From: Sergeia podlipaevii
Taxonomy: Eukaryota; Euglenozoa; Kinetoplastea; Trypanosomatida; Trypanosomatidae
Direction of reading: 5' to 3'
DNA length: 28,586 bases
Assembly (NCBI GenBank): GCA_030849805.1
Contig: JASANZ010001975.1
Span: forward strand, 1 to 28,586
The notes under the pieces were generated by a model, which had not been told where the DNA came from, made no database searches, and saw nothing but the letters and a program-made list of their open reading frames with translations. Position numbers and translations under genes: made by a program. Position 1 is the stretch's first letter. Each line of letters begins with the position of its first letter. Below are positions 10,842 to 19,821 of the stretch, piece after piece.

Positions 10842-12425
10842 TTACGGATGTCTGTTGCTCGCCAGCAGCGCAGGAAGCGAAAGGCGAAACGCCTCGTTGC
10901 TATTTGCATTAAGCAAGATGAGACCACGGCATTCAGGGTCGTTGCCAAAACCCCAGAGCGCGCGGTTTCCTTGAACGAGAATGCTGTCATGTTCCTTATA
11001 CTCGAGCATAATGGAGATGAGCATGTCGATGACGTGAGCAATGGAGCAGTCAAGCTGGATCTTGGAGCGGATCATCTCCACTGCCCGGCGGTGCTGAGCG
11101 AGTTCGCCAACAAACTGCATAAGCACCTCCATCAGGAACACATGCCCGTGCTTTGTCTCAATAAGACGCGTCACGTGCGGCATGATGCCGTCGTCCGCGA
11201 GCACCCTCGCAAAGGTTTCGCTGGTGGAGATGAGTTGAGAAAAAAAGCTGAGGCTAAACTTCTGAAGGACAATAGTGTCGGGAAATGTCTTTGCCGCCGC
11301 GTAGACGATTCCCAATGCTCGAGAGCCTAATTCCCCAGAAAAGTCAGGGCGAGAGCGGCTGGTGGCAATGTTGAAGAGCATAACGGTGCCGAACTCTAAG
11401 ATAGACTCCACCGTCGTGAACTTCTCCATAGCGCACAGGATCACCTCCACGCCGTTGCCCAGAACGACCTGCCTGAGGGAGTTCTCGTTACCCACAGAGA
11501 TATTCCACAGTGCGCGCAGCCCGATAGTGGTTAGTTCCGCCTCCTCCGCGAACTGCTTCATATTGGCAAGAATGACGCCAATGCCACCGCATTCCTCAAC
11601 TCTGCAGACAAGATTGGGAGAGGTGGTCAGCTCACAAAGCCGCCGCGTAGTTTGGCGCACCATGTTGGTTTCCTTAAAGTTGGTCATGATCGAAACGGCG
11701 CGAGACACATCCTTGTCAATGAACCATGTGTCCCACACATCTTCGAAAGACAAGCCGTTCTGCGGAAGTCGTGACAGCTGCGAGTTAGCAAAGAGGTGCT
11801 TCACTATGGAAACAATCGATACCACGCGGTTCACGATGCCCTCGCCTTCGGCGCGAAACTGTGATTGGAGACCGATGAGATGGCCAGCTTCATTGAAGGT
11901 TGGGCAGCCAGCAGTGCGTGTGCTACCGTTCGCCTTAAGAAAGGCGAGATCGTTGCGGCAGCGGAGAACCTCCTCAAAGCGTTTCTGTTCTACAGAACTA
12001 TTAGCGTTGCCGTCGTCAGAGCCAGTGGGGCCTATCGCGTGCTGCACCACCAGTACCACTTCTCCCTCCTCCACCGTGGTCCACTCCTTGCTGATGAGCG
12101 GCACGTGAACAGGCAAAACGTTGAAGATGGGCTGCTCTTCGCACGCCACGAGACAGTAATCCATGTACTCTGGGTAGGCAGCGGCGAAGTAGTATTGGGT
12201 GGGCTGCAGCTTCACAGTCACAGGGGGCTTCTTGGTGCCTTCAAAAAAGACTGCAGTGAGTGTTGCAGCGTGCACGACGCTTCCGACGGCCGCGATAGAG
12301 GTGAGAAGAAGACCAGTGCCGATGAGAACGCCTGTGCCGAGTGTTTCATTGTTGCGCGGGTTGCGGATGCGGCACACGGAGGGAATGTTCACCCGGTTGC
12401 TACTAGTGAGTAAAGAAGTGGCCAT
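10842..12425 (-). CDS. Inactive trypsin-fold domain fused to armadillo-like repeats
   Basis: A 527-residue protein in two parts. Residues 27 to about 212 have the layout of a trypsin/HtrA-like peptidase: LGTGVLIGTGLLLTS (29-43), an Asp in MDYCLVACE (Asp89), and AGCPTFNEAGHLIGLQSQ (172-189), which matches the GNSGGP-to-GxLIG region. The residue at the catalytic His position is Ala (about 45) and at the nucleophile Ser position Ala172, with the following GG changed to GC, so it should be catalytically dead; only the Asp survives. Residues 239 to about 510 form armadillo-type helical repeats, clearest at GLRALWNISVGNENSL (302-317) and EFGTVMLFNIA (344-354). It may be a scaffold using both folds for binding; the partner and location are unknown. 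The ATG is the first one after a strong acceptor 163 nt upstream. Stop is TAA. Confidence 0.85.
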   Translation of the reverse strand: MATSLLTSSNRVNIPSVCRIRNPRNNETLGTGVLIGTGLLLTSIAAVGSVVHAATLTAVFFEGTKKPPVTVKLQPTQYYFAAAYPEYMDYCLVACEEQPIFNVLPVHVPLISKEWTTVEEGEVVLVVQHAIGPTGSDDGNANSSVEQKRFEEVLRCRNDLAFLKANGSTRTAGCPTFNEAGHLIGLQSQFRAEGEGIVNRVVSIVSIVKHLFANSQLSRLPQNGLSFEDVWDTWFIDKDVSRAVSIMTNFKETNMVRQTTRRLCELTTSPNLVCRVEECGGIGVILANMKQFAEEAELTTIGLRALWNISVGNENSLRQVVLGNGVEVILCAMEKFTTVESILEFGTVMLFNIATSRSRPDFSGELGSRALGIVYAAAKTFPDTIVLQKFSLSFFSQLISTSETFARVLADDGIMPHVTRLIETKHGHVFLMEVLMQFVGELAQHRRAVEMIRSKIQLDCSIAHVIDMLISIMLEYKEHDSILVQGNRALWGFGNDPECRGLILLNANSNEAFRLSLPALLASNRHP

Positions 12426-13077
12426 ACGGTTGTTTTGTGTATCTTCTTGTGTGTGTATGTGCGTGTGCGCGCTATCACCCTCCCTTGTATATGTATATTT
12501 TTTATGTATGTTTGTGTGAGTGTATTTGTTTTTCCCCTAGGAGTGTCTTTTTTTCCACTAGACACCAAAATGAATATTGTTGACACACCTAAAAAAAAAA
12601 AAAAAAACACGTAAGGATAAAAGAAAGAGAGAGAGAGGTAGCAGTATATACAGAGCTAGCAACGCAATGCTAAAATGAGCAATGATAATCCCGTCACCCA
12701 CAATAGTTAAAAATCATAATGATGTAAAGATAAAAGTAGCTTCGTTTGTCACCTAAAAGAAAAGAAAAAATCAAAAGCGCATATTTGTCTTCCTTGCGTC
12801 GCATGTACAATACAGAGTATATAAATATGTATAGATATGCAGGGCTAGAAAGGTAGCGAAGAGAACAGGCGCACATAAAGTGTAAGGACAAGATATCAAT
12901 ATTTATATATAAATAGCAACAACAAAAAAGAGGAGCGACAAACTTGTACATAACACGAATCTCTCTCACATATCTCCACCAATCCCTCTTCAAGGCATGA
13001 GCGTGCATGTGCTTAAGCGCGCGTGCACACCTCATAGCCGAGGCCTTTCTGAGGCCGCTCCACCGGTACTACTACAA
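12426..13077. other. Spacer between coiled-coil gene and ARM-repeat gene
   Basis: Leader and acceptor of the ARM-repeat gene plus the 3'UTR of the coiled-coil gene. It includes GT-rich stretches at about 12446-12470 and AT-rich sequence. Short open frames are low-complexity. No RNA gene was recognised. Confidence 0.6.
12589..12590 (-). promoter_or_regulatory. Predicted trans-splice acceptor AG for the trypsin-fold/ARM gene
   Basis: On the minus strand an unbroken run of about 17 T is followed directly by AG at 12590-12589. The leader would be about 163 nt and has no upstream ATG. Confidence 0.7.
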
Positions 13078-15885
13078 TTAGCGGTCCAGCTCTGCAATGG
13101 TAAAGGAGCGACGGCAGCTAAAGCAGAAGGCTGCACCTTCTCCTTTCAGCCTCACATCAGAAGGGATGTACATCGCCAATGGCGTGAGGCAGTGCGGGCA
13201 TGGAGTCTTCTTCTTCATATCAGCTCTGGCTGCGATGGAAGCAACAGCGGCGGTAGAGGTAAAAATGGGGAAAATTCCAGCCCTTGGCGGGGAAGACGTT
13301 GTCACCGCTCTGGTATCACGATAATTGCCGCCTCGAGGACTAATGTTCACTCCCGTGATGTGCCTGCTCCTTGCTGAAGCCGGCGCAGACACAGACACTG
13401 GTGGGGGCGAGTGATGCACCGGTGGCTCCCTGGAGATGGCACGTGGAGTGCCGTGGCCTTCGAGTGCATAGCCGCCCGCTGAGAACATGGCAGGACGCAT
13501 CACCATCACTCCTTCTTCTCTACCATTCCTGGCACTCGCACTAGCAGTGCGCGGAGTCGTGGATACCATCGTCCGGTACCCTGGACGTCCTCGCGGAGAT
13601 GCTGCATGTGACCGGAGAGGAGCCGAAGAGGTTGCCGACGTCGTGCGAGGGGTGCCACTGGGAGCCGGCCGCTTGCTATTGTGCTTCAGTTCACGCTCTA
13701 GTTTCGCATACGCTGCGTTGCCTTCTTCCACTTGCCTCCGCAGCTGTCGGCACTCGTCCTTTGCCTTATTGGCGGCAGTGCGAGCGGCAGCAAGCTCCTG
13801 ATGCAGGCTTGACAAGAGTGCGTCCTTCCTTGCACTTGCTACCTTGGCCTCCTCTTGAGTTGCCGGCGAGAGACCGTCGTGTCGCACAGGTAGACGAAGG
13901 TTGCGCCGTGGGGTGTTCGCTGATAGTGTGACCGGTGTGTACTCTTCTTCCCTTCGCCTCCTCTCGCCAAGTACCTTTTGTTCTTGAAGTTGTTGCAGTG
14001 CGTCGTGAAGTTCAGCAGCAATAGTGTCGTACTGCTCAGCATACGGTGCTGACTCCGCTACTTGCTGCCTTAGAGTTTCATTGGCGCGACGGAGATCCAT
14101 AACTTGGCGAGTCTGAGCCTTGGTGGCTGCCATGAGACTACCCAACTCGCCGAGGAAATGAGCAGCTTGATGCAATGCACGCGCGAGATGCTCCGAGTCC
14201 TCGACGGGACACATACGACTGCTTGATCTCGCACCGCCCTCACTACCCCATACTGCCAAGAAATCCTTGACCATCGTTGCATCGTGTGGCGTGGATACTT
14301 GAATGACACCTCCGCTTTCTATGCACTTGCACAGAGCGCTGATCAGAGCACGGAGGCCTCTCTGTACAGGATCAGAGAAACCCTTGACGATACCATTGGA
14401 GCTCCCGTGCTGATTCGCAACGTGCTGAACCAGATTCGGAACACGATAGGGGGGCAGCACATCATCCACCATTTCAAACTCAGTGGAAGTCCCAGCGGCT
14501 GCGGCAGCAGCAGCAGCAGATTTGACATTGCTCGTGCGCACGGCTCGCCACAGTGGCGTCTCGGTGCTTACATTGACTGTTGCTTTCACCAGCAAACTTT
14601 GAGCTACCCGTGCGTCACGCCACGAAAGCCACATGCGTGTGTAGCGCCGTAGCACCTCTGTGTCAGCCTTTGCTGCCATTTCTGTCAAGCAGCGCTGTGC
14701 CAGGCGATGTAGCCGTGTATCTGCTGCATGTGTCGACTGAGAGCGTACTGAAGACATGAGCACCTTTCTTTCTTTCTCTTCTTCGTATTTTCCCTTTCCT
14801 CCTTCCCCTTCACTGACAGTTGCGTAGAGTGAAACCGGGAAAGGGTGGAGGAGCGGATTTTGTTCTTGCTGTGGCGCAGAAGGAGACGATGATGTGGAGG
14901 GGGGACAAACCGCGCCACCACTCTCCGAACTTCCAATGCCGTGAGTAACGGGTGAGCTTGTCGGCTCGGGTCCATAGCGCTGCACTAGTTGCCTTAGCGC
15001 AGATTCCTCCCTGCCTTCAAAGCGGCGCAGCGTCCCGTCTACCGTAGAAAGTTTCGCTGGGTCGTACGTTGTGTACATTGCAAAAAGTCTATCTCTGTAG
15101 TTCCGAGTGCTAAGAAGTGGTGCCTCAGCCGATGTGGGAGAGACATTCGACGCAACCCCACTGGCAGCCGCGCTAGTTGTACTAGTAACCAGCGGCAAAG
15201 ATGTTGAAGTAGCCGCTGTTGTTGTTGGAGATGTTGACAGAAGAAGGTAGTCTACACCACCACCGCTAGGATCATCTTGCTCGCCTAGGTCTGGTTCAGG
15301 ACCGTACTTTTTCACAAGCTGCTTCATGACTGCCTCCTCGCGACCCCCGAACTTGCGCAGTGTACCTTCTACCACGCGCAGCTTGGCTGGTTCGTACTTG
15401 GCATACATAGCGGTGAGGCGATCCCTGAATGACCACTTACCAGCGTTCGTGCTTGTAGAGTTGGTTACCGAAGATGTAGCGGGGATCGGGAAAGAGGCCG
15501 CAGCTGACGAAGAAGGTGGCTCGCATGTGCGAGGTGTCATGACAGCAAGAGACGAGTCTGCGTCCGCTAAGGCTTGGGGGCTTGCATTGCCTGTGAGAGG
15601 CATGTTCAGCTGCTTATCCTTGCTATGAAGCGTGAGCACCACCGGTGTCAATCTGTTTGTGTCAATACCTAGACTCCCAAGGGTGTCTAAGGATGTGATA
15701 GCACGAGTGGCATGATCACTACTTGCCGACACTACTGATGGAACAAGATCGTATAAATGCCATAAGGGCCCGTTTTGCACGACTTCTTCAATGCGAGCAA
15801 AAATGCTGGAAAAGGTTTCTGTGGGCTCTGCCTCAATACTAATAGACCCCCCTTCTAAACACGATCCAACTACTTGAAGCTTCAT
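13078..15885 (-). CDS. Coiled-coil protein with two KYGPEP modules and a C-terminal zinc ribbon
   Basis: Protein of 935 residues counted from the ATG at 15885; the open frame extends upstream only through a TTG, so that part was dropped. Residues 1 to about 90 (MKLQVVGSCLEGG...) may be a small beta-grasp-like domain. Two copies of a module of about 46 residues lie at 153-198 (FRDRLTAMYAKYEPAKL ... KKYGPEP) and 263-308 (YRDRLFAMYTTYDPAKL ... QRYGPEP), a motif I know from many trypanosomatid cytoskeletal or coiled-coil proteins. Poly-Ala is at 457-464, predicted coiled coil at about 590-645 and 677-735, and a Ser/Pro/Arg-rich disordered region at 738-885. The C-terminus has CPHC (896-899) and CFSC (921-924), a CxxC-x21-CxxC zinc ribbon. 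A structural or cytoskeletal role is only an inference. Stop is TAA. Confidence 0.88.
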   Translation of the reverse strand: MKLQVVGSCLEGGSISIEAEPTETFSSIFARIEEVVQNGPLWHLYDLVPSVVSASSDHATRAITSLDTLGSLGIDTNRLTPVVLTLHSKDKQLNMPLTGNASPQALADADSSLAVMTPRTCEPPSSSAAASFPIPATSSVTNSTSTNAGKWSFRDRLTAMYAKYEPAKLRVVEGTLRKFGGREEAVMKQLVKKYGPEPDLGEQDDPSGGGVDYLLLSTSPTTTAATSTSLPLVTSTTSAAASGVASNVSPTSAEAPLLSTRNYRDRLFAMYTTYDPAKLSTVDGTLRRFEGREESALRQLVQRYGPEPTSSPVTHGIGSSESGGAVCPPSTSSSPSAPQQEQNPLLHPFPVSLYATVSEGEGGKGKYEEEKERKVLMSSVRSQSTHAADTRLHRLAQRCLTEMAAKADTEVLRRYTRMWLSWRDARVAQSLLVKATVNVSTETPLWRAVRTSNVKSAAAAAAAAGTSTEFEMVDDVLPPYRVPNLVQHVANQHGSSNGIVKGFSDPVQRGLRALISALCKCIESGGVIQVSTPHDATMVKDFLAVWGSEGGARSSSRMCPVEDSEHLARALHQAAHFLGELGSLMAATKAQTRQVMDLRRANETLRQQVAESAPYAEQYDTIAAELHDALQQLQEQKVLGERRRREEEYTPVTLSANTPRRNLRLPVRHDGLSPATQEEAKVASARKDALLSSLHQELAAARTAANKAKDECRQLRRQVEEGNAAYAKLERELKHNSKRPAPSGTPRTTSATSSAPLRSHAASPRGRPGYRTMVSTTPRTASASARNGREEGVMVMRPAMFSAGGYALEGHGTPRAISREPPVHHSPPPVSVSAPASARSRHITGVNISPRGGNYRDTRAVTTSSPPRAGIFPIFTSTAAVASIAARADMKKKTPCPHCLTPLAMYIPSDVRLKGEGAAFCFSCRRSFTIAELDR

Positions 15886-15979
15886 TGCGTCAAACGAAGT
15901 AAATAGCAGCGACAACAACACACACACACACAGACACAAACGAGAAAACAAGAAGACGATAATGCTGCCTTTTTTTTTT

Positions 15980-15981
15980 CT
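15980..15981 (-). promoter_or_regulatory. Candidate trans-splice acceptor AG for the coiled-coil gene
   Basis: The minus strand reads CTTCTTTTTTTTGTTG, then ATTTCTTTCAAG, with the AG at 15981-15980. The leader would be about 94 nt. An AG at 15965-15966 is an alternative. Confidence 0.4.
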
Positions 15982-16086
15982 TGAAAGAAATTATAGATTT
16001 CAACAAAAAAAAGAAGACTTGTGCTCCTACTGTACAAAAGTGTTTTTCTTTTTTGTTTGTTTGTTGTTGCTTTACTGATGTAAGGG

Positions 16087-16114
16087 GATCACACAGTTGT
16101 GATCACAAACTGTG
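16087..16114. repeat. Overlapping inverted repeats
   Basis: One perfect hairpin has arms GATCACA at 16087-16093 and TGTGATC at 16098-16104 with a 4-base loop. A second pairs CACAGTT at 16092-16098 with AACTGTG at 16108-16114 around the palindrome GTGATCAC. The two stems share bases, so only one can form at a time. Confidence 0.75.
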
Positions 16115-16449
16115 CTTGCGTGTGTGCTCTCTATTCAAAATATAATTGTTAGCAAACATATTTTAGAAAAGAGAGAACAACTGAATATGAAAGAGGGAAT
16201 TCTCATGTGCACATGAGTGCGCAGTGGCATCGTTGCACCACCACATTTGCTACGCAAGGATTGCACAATCTCTGCACTTGTAATAACTTCCTTTTTGTTT
16301 TTGTTGTTGTCTATATCCGCTCGATGTTTCCAAATATATTTATATTTTGGTTCTATTTGTGAATTTGAGAAGATAACTGATTTTCTCTCTCTCTCTCTTC
16401 TCACTTTTGCTTTCATTGTTGTTTCAGTCCAAAAGTTCATCGCACATAA

Positions 16450-16899
16450 CTATGTGATAGCATTTCGAATACCTCGTGATGCCTGCATGATGCGCTCAAT
16501 GTAGCGTGATTCATCGCTCCTAAATGCATCCTTCCGTTCCACTTGCGTCATCGCGTTCTCTGTAAAACGACATCCTCTTATAGAATTCTGTTCGTCCATA
16601 TTGCAGTACGAAGTCTCAATCCTTTGCTCAATACCAAGGCCCGTGAGTGCTTCCGGAACCTGCCGCTGCTTCACAGTTCGGCGCTCCCCACCACACTGAG
16701 CACAGTACTGATGTGGAGATGCGCTAGCTTGCTCGAAGCCCCAGCAACCGTGTCGCTCAGCCACGCAAAGACTAACGATTCTCTGAAATTCGGTCATGGC
16801 ATCGCAACAGAGCGACGTACGCGCTAGTGTTTCGTCGCACTGCACCTGAGTAAGAAGAAGAGACATGGGCTCGCTAGATGATAAAAAAGACTTGTTCAT
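16450..16899 (-). CDS. Hypothetical small Cys-rich protein
   Basis: A 149-residue open frame, ATG to TAG, that I do not recognise. It has nine Cys, at 21, 31, 32, 45, 52, 66, 69, 99 and 110. Cys21 and Cys31 are spaced as CX9C and Cys66-Cys69 as CX2C (YCAQCGGE). There is no signal peptide or membrane segment. The CX9C spacing recalls mitochondrial intermembrane-space proteins, but the rest does not fit the twin-CX9C pattern, so no function is assigned. Support for it being real is its balanced composition in an otherwise AT-rich stretch, a polypyrimidine tract with AGs at 16941-16942 and 16925-16926 just upstream, and a position that fills an otherwise unusually long gap. It could still be a chance frame. 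Confidence 0.6.
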   Translation of the reverse strand: MNKSFLSSSEPMSLLLTQVQCDETLARTSLCCDAMTEFQRIVSLCVAERHGCWGFEQASASPHQYCAQCGGERRTVKQRQVPEALTGLGIEQRIETSYCNMDEQNSIRGCRFTENAMTQVERKDAFRSDESRYIERIMQASRGIRNAIT

Positions 16900-19056
16900 T
16901 GTTGTGTGTATGCCTAAACGACGACTGCATTAGCTGTGTACTTAATCGCACCAAATAAAATACCAAAATAATGGAAAAAAACACGCAAGTGGACAACAGA
17001 GGACTAAAAAAGTAATAGTGAAAAATGAAAGAAAGAAGGAAAGAAAATCATACAGTAATGATGAACAACGAGTTTCAGAATCACAAGTGTTCTTTTTTTA
17101 TTCATTGTTCACTCATTCAGTAAGCCTATAAGAAAGAAGAAGAGTTAAGAAACCCTTCTTTCCTCCTCTCAATCTTGGCTTGGCGATACATCCAGAGACC
17201 GTTCGAGTGAGAAGTATATATAATTTTTCTTTCATATTTATAACACGAGTTATAATCTGCCCAGTAATGCTTTTTACCTTTCTATTTTCTCCCTTTTCAC
17301 TTAATTTTATCCCCTCTCCCTTTTGCCCTGGACCTCCTCCACCACGAATAAACCTTCTATTTCTATTTCTTTTTTTTCTTTTTTTACATCACTACACGCT
17401 TCCTATTTCCTCACCCCATAATGCATATCAAATACACAAATAATAATAATAATATGCGTCAACATGCTGCGTCGTAAAAAAAAAAAATAGAAATAGAAGG
17501 ATAGAGAAGTCAAAATATGACCTTGTATATTCTCTCTGTGATGTTTTCCTCCTTCAAGCATGACGGGTATTCTGTGTCTGCTGAAGTTGGTGTAGAGGAA
17601 TGGGGGAGAAACAGAGACCTGCCAGATTTAAAGACATATATATATAGGCATCTTTCACCCATTACCATTTTTTTCTCTCTCTTTTGAATGTGGACATGCT
17701 TGCTCTCATTCTCAAACAATAGCATACTTGGGACTCTTTTTTTTTTTTAGCGGCAGTGCAATTAAGCGAACTGCGTGTCTGCATACGTATCTTCGTTACT
17801 TTCTAAATATATATAAATATATATAAATATATATAAAAGAGAAATAAGAAAAAAATATATGATCGTTTAGATCTGTGCTCCTTAAAATAAATAAATATAT
17901 CATCAAGCACCAGAACCAAACTTCGTCCGTTAGTGTATCTTCATTTTCTTCTGTTTCTTTCACCTTCCGTTCGTCTTGCTTAGTACCTACACGTGCGCAT
18001 ACACACCTGACAGCCGTCCACTCTTGGCATTTCTAATTTGCTCTCTCACAATTACACAATAAATCGAGATAGATGCCTTCATTCTAACTGCCTATCTAGA
18101 TTGAATGACTTTTGCGCGACAAGACGTAAAAAAAAAAATGATATATACCGATACAGTGAAGATACCTCACATTTTCTTCGCAGTTTCTGTTTTCTTTTCC
18201 TCCTCCCTTTGCTCGTCAGGGCTACATTTTCTTTTACTCCGACTCTTTCTTCCTTTCTCTCTCTCTTTCTCTCATCTACACCTCCCCCCTCCTTTTCCTT
18301 CGAGCAGTTACTGTACATGCCGTTTGAGAGAGAAAGAGCTCTCTCTTCAAGAAATGTTATGAGCGCCGCAACTGCTCGAGAATGAGTAGTTGGAAGTAGG
18401 CACAATTCCGTTGATAGCACAACATGCTTCCTCCTCTCGATTCTTCCCTTCAAAAAGGTACCACAGACGCGGAACTGCTTTGACGACGTATCAGCCTCTC
18501 GCCCTAGTGTGAGGATACTCTGAAAAGACATCCCAAAGCAGATAATGAAAAAGAGAGAAGGAATGATCATCGCAGAATGTGAGCTCAAGACTAAAACAGA
18601 GGAAACAGAGAGACTCCAGCTAAACTGATAGGAACACGCTGAGGGAAATAAAACGCTGACACTGCCGAGCATGTGCACCATACCTATATATAGTACAATG
18701 CAAACAACCGAAAAAATAAAACAGTTATGCTTCACAAACACACACACAAAAAAAAAAACAATAATAATATATATAATGATATACCCGGGGGAAAGCGCAC
18801 GCACATACCTGATGGAGTTGCTTCTGCTGTCAAATTTAGAAGTATTTTTCAAAGTACTGTAAACAGAAGGCAACAACATAAAAAAAATCCTGAAAAATAA
18901 ACACGTACGTGACGACCAGCTTCCTACGAACTACTGGGAACCCTCTTCTCTTTGTCTTTCTTGTTTTTGTTTTGTCTTCTCCCCCAGTACACTGATCAGC
19001 AAAACAAAAAAAGATATTAGAAAGAATATATATAGAAGGGATAAGTGTGGGGGTCT
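16900..19056. other. 2.1 kb gap downstream of the amastin gene
   Basis: The longest gene-free stretch. It is AT-rich with T runs, a decamer repeat at 17805-17834 and a strongly pyrimidine-rich block on the plus strand at about 18236-18306 (purine-rich in the transcript). A 266-codon minus-strand open frame from an ATG at 18879 to 18079 has low-complexity Phe/Ile/Val/Ser and Lys/Arg/Glu segments and looks spurious. A long amastin 3'UTR is the simplest reading. No tRNA-like B box was found by eye. Confidence 0.55.
17805..17834. repeat. Three tandem copies of the decamer AAATATATAT
   Basis: Exact 10-base period, three units, inside the long gap between the amastin gene and the small Cys-rich gene. 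Confidence 0.9.
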
Positions 19057-19821
19057 TTACAGAGGGGCGAATGCAAAGACGCAGCCGATCACCTGAAGGC
19101 ACCAGGCAGTCACAAGCAGGGGAAACGCAGCGCCGTACCTGCCCATCTTCCTGAACTGAGGAACAACCGTGTCAGTGCCGGCAAGGAGGGTCTTGGGGCC
19201 GAAGTAGCAGGTACGGATCGGGTTACCGAGGTTCGCCCAGTCAGTCTCGCAGCAAGGTTCCTGGAAGTACATGCCAGCAGTGATACCCCAAGGGATGAGG
19301 CACATCATCGCGGCAAAGGTACCAATAGCGCCAGCGGAGCCCTTGCCGACCTTCTGGAAGATAGAGAGGACGCCCATGCCAAGACCAAGGGTCATAAAGG
19401 CGATGGTCATGATGCAGAAAGCCTCGATGATCTTAAAGTTGATGCGCATGGGATAGCAGAAGCTGCTGACGTAGTCACGCATGTAGTAACTGGGCTTGCG
19501 GCAGTGGTTCTTCATACCCCAGGCGGTCACACACATCTTCCCGTCGATATCCCAAATCTTCTTTGTCCATTCCTCGTTAATAACAAAAAACTCGATGGGG
19601 GTGGCGGTCACTACGAAGAGAAGGGCAACAAACTGGCAGGCGGTAAAAATGATAAGACCCAAGATAGGGTGGGGGCCCTGCTTGTCGTACTTCTTCAGCT
19701 CAGCGTCTTCGTGGTTTTCCTCGTCACCTTTATGGGGTTCGGTGTCCTCGTGGGGCTGGGAGCCCTCGAGGGAGTTGCGCTCCTCCTTGGAGTGGGGGGA
19801 ATTCTTTTGCTCAGCGGACAT
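19057..19821 (-). CDS. Amastin-like surface glycoprotein
   Basis: A 254-residue protein with the amastin layout. A charged N-terminus (1-50, rich in Glu, His and Lys) is followed by four hydrophobic segments (about 53-75, 128-152, 163-185, 230-252). An extracellular loop between the first two contains CVTAWGMKNHC (97-107). This matches the amastin signature (C, aliphatic, T/S, x, W, G, x, K, x, x, C) with Ala where Leu/Phe is usual and His where Asp/Glu/Asn/Thr is usual. Other Cys lie in the second loop (EPCCETDW at 188-195, TCYFG at 204-208). Amastins are trypanosomatid surface proteins; in Leishmania and T. cruzi many are amastigote-specific and regulated through long 3'UTRs, and the 2.1 kb gap downstream fits that. 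The ATG lies 87 nt from a plausible acceptor at 19909-19910. Stop is TAA. Confidence 0.93.
   Translation of the reverse strand: MSAEQKNSPHSKEERNSLEGSQPHEDTEPHKGDEENHEDAELKKYDKQGPHPILGLIIFTACQFVALLFVVTATPIEFFVINEEWTKKIWDIDGKMCVTAWGMKNHCRKPSYYMRDYVSSFCYPMRINFKIIEAFCIMTIAFMTLGLGMGVLSIFQKVGKGSAGAIGTFAAMMCLIPWGITAGMYFQEPCCETDWANLGNPIRTCYFGPKTLLAGTDTVVPQFRKMGRYGAAFPLLVTAWCLQVIGCVFAFAPL

Larger units (their letters stand above)
15886..16449. other. Spacer between small Cys-rich gene and coiled-coil gene
   Basis: Contains the coiled-coil gene leader, A and T runs, and a compact set of overlapping inverted repeats at 16087-16114. A CT run at about 16384-16402 lies on the plus strand. No coding sequence was recognised. 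Confidence 0.6.

Noticed and set aside
10677..11330. Plus-strand open frame of 217 codons
   Set aside because: Antisense to the ARM-repeat gene, starting in CA-repeat spacer; a shadow.
15886..15951. N-terminal extension of the coiled-coil protein that looks like a signal peptide
   Set aside because: The extended frame begins with TTG, and its hydrophobic stretch is translated GT-rich leader sequence; the first ATG is at 15885.
18079..18879. Minus-strand open frame of 266 codons in the gap after amastin
   Set aside because: Mostly Phe/Ile/Val runs and Lys/Arg/Glu low complexity, overlapped by equally long frames on the other strand, with no motif. Homology search or transcript data could reopen it.
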